Assembly (NCBI GenBank): GCA_023433655.1
Contig: JAEYUE010000222.1
Coordinates: 1-10,112 of the forward strand
Direction of reading: 5' to 3'
DNA: 10,112 nucleotides
From: Pseudomonadota bacterium
Lineage (GTDB): Bacteria; Pseudomonadota; Alphaproteobacteria; Caulobacterales; Caulobacteraceae
A model generated the notes under the pieces. That model was given only the letters and a program-made list of their open reading frames with translations, was not told where the DNA came from and searched no databases. A program made the translations under genes and the position numbers. Positions within the stretch are counted from its first letter, which is position 1. Every line of letters starts with the position of its first letter. Positions 1-6,352 of the stretch are shown one piece after another.

Positions 1-527
1 TCCTGCGCTCCGAGACCAGCCTGATCCAGACCATCGGCCGCGCCGCCCGCAACGTCGACGGCCGCGTCATCCTCTACGCCGACCGCATGACCGGCTCGAT
101 GGAGCGCGCCATCGCCGAGACCAACCGGCGTCGCGAAAAGCAGATGGAATACAACGCCGCCCACGGCATCACGCCGGAGTCGGTCAAGCGCGACATCAAG
201 GAGATCCTCGCCAGCCCCTACGAAAGCCGCGAGCTCGACCGCCTCACCGCCCCCGGCGTCCGCGACGAGAGCAAGCCGTTCGTGGGGACCAACTTCCAGG
301 CCGCCCTCAAGGACCTCGAAGGCCGCATGCGCGAGGCCGCCGCCAACCTCGAGTTCGAGGAAGCCGCCCGCCTGCGCGACGAGATCAAGCGCATGAAGCT
401 GATGGACCTGGAGTTCGCCAACGAGGTGCTGACGGCCGAGGGCCAGGCCGTGGACCGGGAGGCGCCGAAGCGGGACCGGGCGGCGGCCCGGGCGGAGAAG
501 GCGGCGGCGTTCAGGAAGGGGCGGTAG
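1..527 (+). CDS. uvrB: UvrABC excinuclease subunit B, C-terminal part (5' end outside window)
   Basis: This is the C-terminal 174 residues of UvrB, the DNA-damage-binding helicase-like subunit of nucleotide excision repair. UvrB receives DNA from UvrA and recruits UvrC for incision. The reading frame is open from base 3, so the gene starts upstream of the window. Visible residues 9-17 (QTIGRAARN) are superfamily-2 helicase motif VI, followed by the family-typical stretch RVILYADRMTGSM. The segment near visible residues 98-132, with EAAANLEFEEAARLRDEIK, is the C-terminal UVR coiled-coil motif that contacts UvrC. A basic, alanine-rich tail follows before the TAG at 525-527. Base composition is the high-GC host type, in contrast to the cassette that starts just downstream. 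No terminator with a T-tract is evident after the stop on this strand. Identification is very secure. Confidence 0.97.
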   Translation, partial: LRSETSLIQTIGRAARNVDGRVILYADRMTGSMERAIAETNRRREKQMEYNAAHGITPESVKRDIKEILASPYESRELDRLTAPGVRDESKPFVGTNFQAALKDLEGRMREAAANLEFEEAARLRDEIKRMKLMDLEFANEVLTAEGQAVDREAPKRDRAAARAEKAAAFRKGR

Positions 528-550
528 GGGGGCGTTCAGGCCAGATAGAC

Positions 551-592
551 AAAAAGATTGGGAGGAGGTCGCGAAGCGTAGATCGCCTCGCG
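551..592 (-). terminator. Possible terminator hairpin after the DGQHR-nuclease gene
   Basis: Bases 570-578 and 584-592 form a 9-bp stem (one G-T pair on the minus-strand transcript) around a 5-base loop, starting 6 bases past the stop codon of the minus-strand gene. Read on the minus strand, a run of five T lies at 555-551. It is about 14 bases beyond the stem, too far for a canonical intrinsic terminator, so this call is tentative. Confidence 0.35.
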
Positions 593-598
593 CTCGCG

Positions 599-2881
599 CT
601 ACATAGCTTTCACGACGCCGCGAGAGGCCAGCTCACCATAAACGTGTTCCAGTATCGCAATGTCGGCATCCTTGTAGAGCTTGCCAAACGGATGTGCTGG
701 AACCCGTCTTAGACGGTTTATTTCGTCGAACCATTTAACATATTTTGCCTGCCCCTTCTTGTCGTCCAGAAGAGCTATGCTCAGCTCATCCTTGAAGTGT
801 GGCCAGTTCTCGGCCGTTTCGACCACCTTCCGAAAATCGAGGAAGTCCATATAGGTTTCGAGTGGCCCTTGCTCGTCCAGGGGCGCTTGGGTTTGCTTCC
901 GGAAAGCGTCAACTAGGATTTCCTGGTTCCTTACCGCCTGCTGAAGGAAGTTCTGTCCGGAGTAGAGTTCCTTCAGCCGCTCCACGACAAATGCCGGAAC
1001 GCGGGTTTGAATCTCCCGGATCTGCTCATCGGCGCGCAGTCGGCGTTCGTCCGCTGTCTGACGCAGAAAATCGTCGAGCCCTTCGGGGCCAAACGACGGA
1101 GCAACTTCACGGACCAAAACAGCGAGACGGTAGAAATATGCCGGGACGCCACCTGAGCCGAATGCCACCTTAAAGTTGCTTTCAAACTGCTCGTCGGAGG
1201 CTGTGGAGACGAAGGCGAGCACGGGTTCCAGGTAAGTGCTCACTTGCTCAACTAGGTCCGAAACCGACAGTTCGCGAGGGTCCATGCCTGTGTCGCGCTG
1301 GACAAAACCACACAGTTCACCAAACAGACGGATGTACGCTTCAACGCCGGTATTTGTGCAGAGATGGCTTCCCTTACCAGCGGCCCAACGGACCTCGTTT
1401 GCAGTCCTGACCTTTGAGAAGTACAGCGAAAGCCCCTCCGCCAAAGCGTTGATCGTGTCTGCTGGACGATCGCGGCTGAGGGGCCCTTGGATGAAACGCG
1501 CCTCCGCTCCGTGCTTCTGACGGCCGATGAGGTTGGAAGTGACGATCGCGTTGCAGATTTGGCTGAGGGTTAGCGACCGATCTTGCGACGACGGCAGGTC
1601 AACGCTTTTCAGCCTATCCTCAAAGGGTCCCCCGATCTCACATCGGAGTTGCTCCATCACGCGCACGGCGATGGCGCGGGTCTGCTTTTGTCGATCCTCC
1701 GAGTGAAGGTCCTGCTCGCCCCGTAGCTCGTCAATCAGGTTCTTGGACACCTTTCTCTGTTCACTATTGATCGTCTTAAATAGCCTCCCTTCCTCGTCCG
1801 AAGACATTTTTTCAAATGCGACCACTGGTATTCGGTGCGACGGTTCATCTTCGTTGTGTTCGGCATAACCGTACAAACGGTGCTGTCCGTCGATTATCCA
1901 GACTGACTTGTAGGTGGACGGAAGCGTTAGCGTGCCCGACGATGTGCCATCTTCCGTCTCAGGACCCGCTCGGTCGAAGCGGACCTGTTCTTTGAAGTTC
2001 ACCAAAAGGGCATTGGGGAAATAACCGCCCTCGGAGACATACTTGGCCACATCCTTAAGGCGGGCTCGTGTGATGAGCCGTTGATAGCTAGGTGCGGCCT
2101 CGGGATCCCGTAAATCTCGGTGGTTAACGTAGGAAATTGGAAGAAGTTTGCGGGGTGGCGCAACAAAGAAAAAGCACTGCTTGCCGCCGACCTTTGATCG
2201 GATGGCTGGGACGGTCATTTGGGAGATCGCCTGCGATTTAGCGAGGTATTCCGCATGAAACTGGAACCGGCCGGCCGGCCCGAGCCTATTGGCGATCTCA
2301 GAAAAATATCGCATCTCCAGTTCACGAACAGGTCGGATATTGAACTCGCGAGCGCGGGAGAGATCAGGTTCAGACCATTCTAGGTTTCTTGTGACGAACA
2401 GCCAGATGATTTTCTTGTTGAATGTCTCTCCATAAACGGAACGAAGCGCCCTGGCGATGGGCCCTTTGTTTGCTTCGAACTCGCCGAGATCCTTCTGCAA
2501 AGATCGCCTCTGACGTATAGAGGAATATTTGCACTCCGCTACGACAACGGTCTCGTCATCCAGGGCAAAAACATCGATCTGCTTTCGTACGACGTTCGTT
2601 CTGTCTTGAGTGATCTGGATAAAAAAGTCTCGCCCGACATTTAGCTCCTTGTATCCAAACTGGTAAAGTATGGACCAGAAGTCATTTTCGAGTATCTCAT
2701 CAGCGGGGCGTTGCTTCTTAATTCGAACGCCACGCTTGAGAGGCGTGACCACCTCCCATCCGGCTTCTGTGTGGGGTTCGACGTCGGCGGCAGGAACTCG
2801 CTTAATCTGGAAGCGCTGCTTACGACGTCTGTACTCCGCCGCTCTCGTCGCCTTGTCCTTGGCAAGCTGTCCAATAGGCAT
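599..2881 (-). CDS. PD-(D/E)xK nuclease-like / DGQHR (DndB-like) fusion protein
   Basis: This 760-residue protein has several parts. After a basic N-terminus (about residues 1-60) comes a restriction-endonuclease-like fold: an IDVFAL strand with D103 and VVVAECKYS with E116 and K118, the D...ExK pattern of PD-(D/E)xK nucleases. Residues 331-335 are DGQHR, followed by FKTINSEQRKVSKNLIDEL near 368-386. This combination defines the DGQHR family, related to DndB of phosphorothioation systems and to ParB-like proteins. The C-terminal 90 residues carry FDEINRLRRVPAHP (R723-R726, H730), which resembles a HEPN-type Rx4-6H segment. ATG 2881 is supported by a GGGGGAG ribosome site at 2895-2889, seven bases upstream. 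The gene lies 60 bases after the methyltransferase on the same strand, so a shared transcript is likely. Probable role: the nuclease/effector of a methylation-linked defence unit. The nuclease and HEPN activities are inferred from motifs only. Confidence 0.8.
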   Translation of the reverse strand: MPIGQLAKDKATRAAEYRRRKQRFQIKRVPAADVEPHTEAGWEVVTPLKRGVRIKKQRPADEILENDFWSILYQFGYKELNVGRDFFIQITQDRTNVVRKQIDVFALDDETVVVAECKYSSIRQRRSLQKDLGEFEANKGPIARALRSVYGETFNKKIIWLFVTRNLEWSEPDLSRAREFNIRPVRELEMRYFSEIANRLGPAGRFQFHAEYLAKSQAISQMTVPAIRSKVGGKQCFFFVAPPRKLLPISYVNHRDLRDPEAAPSYQRLITRARLKDVAKYVSEGGYFPNALLVNFKEQVRFDRAGPETEDGTSSGTLTLPSTYKSVWIIDGQHRLYGYAEHNEDEPSHRIPVVAFEKMSSDEEGRLFKTINSEQRKVSKNLIDELRGEQDLHSEDRQKQTRAIAVRVMEQLRCEIGGPFEDRLKSVDLPSSQDRSLTLSQICNAIVTSNLIGRQKHGAEARFIQGPLSRDRPADTINALAEGLSLYFSKVRTANEVRWAAGKGSHLCTNTGVEAYIRLFGELCGFVQRDTGMDPRELSVSDLVEQVSTYLEPVLAFVSTASDEQFESNFKVAFGSGGVPAYFYRLAVLVREVAPSFGPEGLDDFLRQTADERRLRADEQIREIQTRVPAFVVERLKELYSGQNFLQQAVRNQEILVDAFRKQTQAPLDEQGPLETYMDFLDFRKVVETAENWPHFKDELSIALLDDKKGQAKYVKWFDEINRLRRVPAHPFGKLYKDADIAILEHVYGELASRGVVKAM

Positions 2882-2941
2882 CGCTCGACTCCCCCGTTAT
2901 CAGGAGCTTATCGAGTTCAACCTTAACGACAAGTCGATCCG

Positions 2942-3586
2942 CTACGCCGTCTGTCTACCGGAGTGATTGGCATAGGTCTCCCAGGTCGGCTCATAGTCGT
3001 CCGCTTGGTTGCCCCAAGCTGACCATCCGGGCCGGCCACCACGCGCGAAGAGTTCGAGATAGGGACCCGAACTGCATGCTTCAATCAGTTCGTACTGCTC
3101 ATCGGGCTTGCGGCTGTGTTCCCGCTTGCGGGTCTGGATCATGTTCACTTGGCTGCGACCGGGGTCGAGCGTCCTCGCGTTCTTTCCTCGCACGCCGAAC
3201 AGGATGAGCTCCGTCACATTGCGGAAATAGAACCCCACCCCTCGGCCATCGGAGCCGCCGTCCTTGCGTACCTTGTGCCAGACGAGATTCGATTTGTACG
3301 TGAAGCCCCACGCTTCCATCACCTTCAGGCCATCGGGGAGTAGGGCGTTCGGCACCCACATGTACAGGTGGGCCGTCTCCGTCGCGCAGCCCTCCACCGG
3401 AAGGGCGCAGATGTCGGCCAACTCCATGGTCGGGTATCGGGTCAGACGACGGTGCTCGGGCGCGATCTTGCCGGTCCGGTTCTGAAACTGCCACGGCGGG
3501 TCGGCTAGGATCGTCCGGAACTTCGTCCCCTGCGTCGCCAGCTGAAGATCGATGCTCGCTTCGCGAGCGATTGCGCTGAGTGCCAT
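2942..3586 (-). CDS. MT-A70 family adenine-N6 DNA methyltransferase
   Basis: This 214-residue protein is an S-adenosylmethionine-dependent methyltransferase expected to methylate adenine N6 in DNA. The catalytic motif DPPW is at residues 29-32 in TILADPPWQF. The family pattern continues with a YPTMELADI segment, HLYMWVPNALLPDGLKVMEAWGF, the basic RKREHSRKPDEQYELIE stretch and the closing ELFARGGRPGWSAWGNQ. Length matches small stand-alone MT-A70 enzymes of phages and defence loci. ATG 3586 is preceded by AGGA at 3596-3593 with a six-base gap. It is the first gene of the minus-strand pair and ends 60 bases before the nuclease-DGQHR gene, so it probably marks self DNA for that partner. Target sequence cannot be read from the protein. 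A regulatory or orphan methyltransferase role is the alternative. Confidence 0.9.
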   Translation of the reverse strand: MALSAIAREASIDLQLATQGTKFRTILADPPWQFQNRTGKIAPEHRRLTRYPTMELADICALPVEGCATETAHLYMWVPNALLPDGLKVMEAWGFTYKSNLVWHKVRKDGGSDGRGVGFYFRNVTELILFGVRGKNARTLDPGRSQVNMIQTRKREHSRKPDEQYELIEACSSGPYLELFARGGRPGWSAWGNQADDYEPTWETYANHSGRQTA

Positions 3587-3665
3587 GGTTCGTCCTACCC
3601 GTTGGGGAATCGAATCATCGCCCGCCTGAAGGTCAGGTTAACGACGGTTAAGTCGGCCGAAACAA
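3587..3665 (-). promoter_or_regulatory. Likely promoter region of the methyltransferase cassette, with repeat and GANTC sites
   Basis: The leader of the methyltransferase gene holds two GGTTAA copies (plus strand) at 3636-3641 and 3646-3651, a direct repeat with a ten-base, one-helical-turn period. Two adjoining GAATC sites lie at 3607-3616 and match GANTC, the CcrM methylation target of many alphaproteobacteria. A weak promoter fit on the minus strand is TTGTTT (3665-3660) and GTTAAC (3642-3637) with 17 bases between, overlapping the repeat. The repeat resembles CtrA half-sites, but the TTAA spacing is 6 instead of 7. Tentative. Confidence 0.3.
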
Positions 3666-3704
3666 AGCATGAACACGAGCTGCGTCATTATCGGTCGTGC
3701 CTAG

Positions 3705-4253
3705 GGCCGACGCTTGGGGGCGATGCAGCAGCGGCTGGCGGCGGCGAACAATCCCAGCCTGTTCGTCATGGGCTACGACCGCGCGGCGCATCGCGTCTCC
3801 GACCTGATCGTCGTGCCGCGCCATTTCTTCACCGGGGCCATCGTCCGCCCGCGTCCGCCGCTGGGGCCGAACGCCCGCCGCGCCGGCTGGCAGGGCTGCG
3901 GCATCCGGCTGAAGGACGTCCCCGCCGCCGGCCGCATCCCCCTGATCCGCCACGGCGCGCCGCGCCCGCAGGCCGAGGTCCGCGCCGCCTGGGCCGCGAC
4001 CCTGTTCCTACGTGACACGAAACAGGAGGCGCGCGGCTGGCTGCTCGCCGTCATGCAGGCGGTCGAGGCCGTGACCGCCGCCGCCGGCCGCCCCGACTTC
4101 ACCCTCGCCGAGCTCTACGCCCGCGAACCCGACCTCGCCGCCCGCTTCCCCGCCAACCGCCACGTCCGCGAGAAGATTCGCCAGCAGCTGCAGGTGCTGC
4201 GGGACCGGGGCTGGCTGAGCTTCGAGGGGCGGGGGCGGTATCGGCTGGGCTGA
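3705..4253 (+). pseudogene. DpnI / Dam-replacing family restriction endonuclease, N-terminally truncated remnant
   Basis: The frame opens after an in-frame TAG at 3702-3704. From TTG 3714 it gives 179 residues that follow the DpnI/Dam-replacing family closely: NNPSLFVMGYD, LIVVPRHFFT, PLGPNARRAGWQGCGI (about residues 49-64), TLFLRDTKQEARGWLL (96-111), and a C-terminal winged helix with EKIRQQLQVLRDRG and FEGRGRYRL. From memory DpnI is about 254 residues. The missing first 80-90 residues hold the zinc-binding cysteines and the D...ELK catalytic residues, and the adjoining DNA belongs to the methyltransferase island. DpnI-type enzymes cut GATC when adenine is methylated, and their winged helix also binds methylated DNA. 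This remnant should be catalytically dead. It could survive as a DNA-binding protein from TTG 3714 or ATG 3723, but neither has a good ribosome site. Host-type GC throughout. Confidence 0.85.
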
Positions 4254-4302
4254 GGGCGGCCCCACACCTCCCCCTTCATCGCCATGGCGGAGCGTCGCCG
4301 GC

Positions 4303-4383
4303 GCGGGCGGAGGGCGTCAAGGACGCGCCCGGCGGGCGCGCCGCTGCGCGGTGGCCGCAGGCCATCCTTGACCCCCTCCGCCC
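4303..4383. repeat. Imperfect inverted repeat (19-bp arms) with nested hairpin
   Basis: Arms at 4305-4323 and 4365-4383 are reverse complements with one mismatch. Inside, 4324-4330 and 4334-4340 form a further perfect 7-bp hairpin with a 3-base loop. The core GGCCGCAGGCC recurs in the neighbouring repeat at 4449-4519, so the two are probably related intergenic elements. The rest of the 470-base gap 4254-4723 outside the repeats shows no gene I can support. Confidence 0.7.
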
Positions 4384-4448
4384 GTCCGGCAGGCTGGCCG
4401 GCAAGGCGGGGAAGGGGGGCTGGCGCCAAGCTGGTTCGGCCCCCGCGA

Positions 4449-4651
4449 CCCTCTCCGGCGGGAGAGGGCTTGAGCGCACGGCGGCCGCAGGCCGTCGTCC
4501 TTGCGCGAAGGGTGAGGGGCTACGGCGTCCCATTTGGCGCCCCCGCAGGCCCCGCCCGACGCGGCTCCTCCCTGACCAGCCGACCCTCACCCCTTCGCGC
4601 AGCCGCTCGCTGCGCTCGCGGGCGCTCAGGCCCTCTCCCGTCGGGAGAGGG
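4449..4651. repeat. Inverted pair of REP-like palindromic elements
   Basis: Unit A (4449-4519) starts with an 8-bp-stem palindrome, CCCTCTCC-GGCG-GGAGAGGG, followed by TGAGCGC, a variable centre, GCGCGAAGG and GTGAGGG. Unit B (4584-4651) is the same arrangement in reverse orientation, ending in the matching palindrome at 4631-4651. Two inverted palindromic units separated by about 64 bases is the layout of REP/BIME-type intergenic elements. No protein is evident in the interval. Confidence 0.75.
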
Positions 4652-4723
4652 AATCCACAGCCGCGGGAACAGACTGCGAACATCCCTCTCCCGCCGTCCC
4701 GCCGCCCGCGCTGGACCGCTCCC

Positions 4724-4936
4724 ATGCCCGAGCCGCCCCGCCTGCTCCTCGTCCGCTGCCTGGCTCCCGGCTGCTTCCACGAGGCGGTGCTGGACGCGAA
4801 GGCCCTGTTCCCCGGCGGCGACCGCCCCCCGCCGGGCCGTTCCGACCGCTTCCGCTGCCTGTGCGGGGCGCGGCGGGCGACGCTCGAATACCTGCGCCGC
4901 CGCCCCCGTCCGGCCAACCCCTGCGGCTGGATCTGA
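4724..4936 (+). CDS. Small cysteine-rich hypothetical protein
   Basis: This 70-residue protein is of unknown function. It has two short cysteine clusters, C12-x4-C17 (RCLAPGC) and C45-x-C47 (FRCLCG), plus C67, which suggests a small zinc-ribbon-like or metal-binding fold. Between them lies HEAVLDAKALFPGGDRP, and the tail is arginine/proline rich. ATG 4724 has no strong ribosome site, so the start is uncertain. The paired cysteines and a clean frame closing just before the next gene favour a real gene over a chance frame in GC-rich DNA. It ends 35 bases before the DUF305 gene on the same strand, so the two may be co-transcribed. I do not recognise a named family. Confidence 0.6.
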   Translation: MPEPPRLLLVRCLAPGCFHEAVLDAKALFPGGDRPPPGRSDRFRCLCGARRATLEYLRRRPRPANPCGWI

Positions 4937-4971
4937 GCGGAACCGGCCCGCCGGGGCCGGGTTGTCCCCGC

Positions 4972-5502
4972 ATGGACAAGGGCATGAGCTACCGCCGGTT
5001 TGCGGCGATGATCGCCGTCTCCACCGTGGTGATGTTCGGACTGATGTACCTGAACACCTTCGCGCTGGAGCACGTGCGCTACAGCCAGACGCGCACCTGG
5101 ATGGCGCTGGTCATGGGCGCGACCATGGCGGTGATCATGCTCGGCTTCATGTGGGGCATGTACCGCGACCGGCGGCTCAACCTCGTCATCCTCGCCGGGG
5201 CCGCCGTGGTCTTCGCCGGGTCGCTGTGGGCGGTGCGCAGCCAGCAGACGGTGGGCGACGTCGCCTACATGAAGGCGATGATCCCGCACCACTCGATCGC
5301 CATCCTGACCAGCGAGCGGGCGCAGATCCGCGACGAGCGGACGCGGCTGCTGGCCGACCGGATCATCGAGGCCCAGGTGCGCGAGATCGCCGAGATGGAG
5401 GCCCTGATCGCCGAGCTGCAGCGCGACCCGCCGCCGGACGGCGCCCCGGTGCTGCCCTCGTACCGCGAACGCGGCGCGCCGAAACCGCCGCCGGCGAAGT
5501 AG
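4972..5502 (+). CDS. DUF305 family membrane protein
   Basis: This 176-residue protein has three predicted membrane helices (about 10-30, 43-63 and 69-88), then a helical DUF305 segment. The DUF305 hallmark is YMKAMIPHHSIAILTSERA with the histidine pair H106-H107, followed by IIEAQVREIAEMEALIAEL. The tail from residue 152 is proline rich and probably disordered. DUF305 proteins are four-helix ferritin-like folds often found with copper or other metal handling, and here the domain would sit on one face of the inner membrane. ATG 4972 is chosen because upstream GTG-type starts would run through the preceding gene; ATG 4984 is an equally possible start, and neither has a clear ribosome site. Metal binding is family knowledge, not shown here. 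Confidence 0.85.
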   Translation: MDKGMSYRRFAAMIAVSTVVMFGLMYLNTFALEHVRYSQTRTWMALVMGATMAVIMLGFMWGMYRDRRLNLVILAGAAVVFAGSLWAVRSQQTVGDVAYMKAMIPHHSIAILTSERAQIRDERTRLLADRIIEAQVREIAEMEALIAELQRDPPPDGAPVLPSYRERGAPKPPPAK

Positions 5503-5519
5503 GGGCGGGGCGCTCCTCC

Positions 5520-5698
5520 GTCGTCATCCTCCGGCAAGCCGCGCAGCGGCGCAGACCGGGGGACCCAGCGGCGCGCGCGAGCGCGAAGCTGTCGGGAGCG
5601 CCGCAGCCCACGACAGACTGCCTGAACAGATCGCCTTCGGCGCCGCTGGGTCCCCCGGTCTCCCCCCGCTTCCGCGGGGGTCGCCGGAGGATGACGAC
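5520..5698. repeat. Large cruciform-type inverted repeat, about 180 bp
   Basis: The outer arms are perfect 16-base reverse complements (5520-5535 and 5683-5698). The inner arms are perfect 22-base reverse complements (5553-5574 and 5640-5661). Between outer and inner arms each side carries its own small hairpin (5538-5550, 5-bp stem; 5663-5680, 7-bp stem), so the folded DNA or RNA would be a branched cross. The 65-base centre has no open frame with a recognisable product. It fills the gap after the DUF305 gene and probably belongs to a multicopy intergenic family. Confidence 0.85.
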
Positions 5699-5791
5699 AG
5701 AATGGGCGAAGAGCGCGTTCGCAGCTCCCACCCCCTGCGTCCGCTTCCGACGCACCCGCCGTCCATCCTGTCCGCCACGGAGGAGGCGCGG

Positions 5792-6337
5792 ATGGAGTAC
5801 GAGGATCGCAAATATCGCTCCGACGAGACCTGGGCCGAGGTGCGGCGGGCGTGGGAGCAGGGGGAGACGGGGGCGTCGCTGGCGAAGCGCTATGACGTCG
5901 GCCTAGCCAACCTGTGGCGGCGGCGGGCGGCCGAGGGCTGGGAGCGGCGGCGGGAACGTGATCCGGTCCCCGAGCCGCTGGAGGGTTGGGACCGCTACGC
6001 CGAGCGGAAGCGCGACGAGTGGGATTTCCGCCTGGATGAGACGCGGCGGGTGGCGGTCAAGCTGGCCGAGGCGATGGCCGGCGGGGCGCTGAAGGAGGTC
6101 CCGCTGTGGCACCTCGGCTTCGTGCTGAAGTGGCGGGCCGAGCGCCTGCCCGCCGAGACGGCGGCGCGCGACCGGGACTGGGCCCGGCGCTACGGCTGGA
6201 CGGAACGGCTGTGGGACGAGGAGACCGGGCGGCTGCATCCGCAGCTGTGGCTGGACGGGGTGACGCTGGGCGCCAACGAGGCCGCGTGGCGCGAGGACGT
6301 CGGCCTGCCGCCGGGCAAGGCGCCGGATTATCCGTAG
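5792..6337 (+). CDS. Hypothetical protein with helix-turn-helix-like N-terminus
   Basis: This 181-residue protein is very rich in Trp, Arg and Glu. Residues about 12-50 (TWAEVRRAWEQGETGASLAK, then RYDVGLANLWRRRAAEGW) read as a homeodomain-like helix-turn-helix, like those of terminase small subunits, transposases and resolvases. The rest, with WDRYAERKRDEWDFRLDETRR and WHLGFVLKWRAERLP, is probably helical and has no family I can name. ATG 5792 is preferred over the in-frame ATG 5702 because a strong GGAGGAG lies at 5779-5785, six bases upstream, and the extra residues would come from the edge of the large inverted repeat. It converges on putP with 11 bases between the stop codons. Likely a DNA-binding protein; its role is unknown. 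Confidence 0.75.
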   Translation: MEYEDRKYRSDETWAEVRRAWEQGETGASLAKRYDVGLANLWRRRAAEGWERRRERDPVPEPLEGWDRYAERKRDEWDFRLDETRRVAVKLAEAMAGGALKEVPLWHLGFVLKWRAERLPAETAARDRDWARRYGWTERLWDEETGRLHPQLWLDGVTLGANEAAWREDVGLPPGKAPDYP

Positions 6338-6352
6338 GGGACTGGCCCCTAC
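6334..6352. terminator. Shared hairpin holding both convergent stop codons
   Basis: GTAGGGG (6334-6340) and CCCCTAC (6346-6352) form a perfect 7-bp stem with a 5-base loop. The TAG stop of the upstream gene is in the left arm and the TAG stop of putP is in the right arm, so both transcripts end in the same hairpin. There is no T-tract on either side, so intrinsic termination is unproven. Confidence 0.45.

Larger units (their letters stand above)
530..3704. other. Lower-GC genomic island carrying a methyltransferase/nuclease-DGQHR cassette
   Basis: Between uvrB and the DpnI-family remnant the DNA changes character. Codons become mixed at third positions and A/T runs appear, while both flanks are strongly GC-biased (31 of 60 G/C at 2161-2220 against 47 of 60 at 9541-9600). 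The change is abrupt just after the uvrB stop and again around 3700, next to the truncated start of the DpnI-family gene. Both genes inside read on the minus strand, opposite to the flanking genes. I see no integrase, transposase, tRNA gene or clear flanking direct repeat, so the route of entry (for example homologous exchange at a defence hotspot) is not shown. The edges are approximate. Confidence 0.6.

Noticed and set aside
599..2881. Assignment of the DGQHR protein as DndB of a phosphorothioation system
   Set aside because: No dndA, dndC, dndD or dndE is visible, the protein is roughly twice DndB size with a nuclease-like N-terminus, and its neighbour is a methyltransferase.
530..3704. 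Transposon or integrative element ends around the low-GC cassette
   Set aside because: I found no transposase, integrase, terminal inverted repeats or target duplication at either edge, so only a low-GC island is claimed.
3602..3713. Search for the missing catalytic N-terminus of the DpnI-family gene in other frames, as a simple frameshift
   Set aside because: None of the frames there shows the cysteine pairs or D...ELK motif, and there is too little room before the methyltransferase gene for about 85 residues.
4449..4651. CRISPR-like array
   Set aside because: Only two units, in inverted orientation, with long palindromes and no regular spacers; a REP-like pair explains it better.
4861..4971. 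GTG start for the DUF305 protein at 4861
   Set aside because: It would overlap the cysteine-rich gene and add an Arg/Pro-rich segment ahead of the first membrane helix with no family support.
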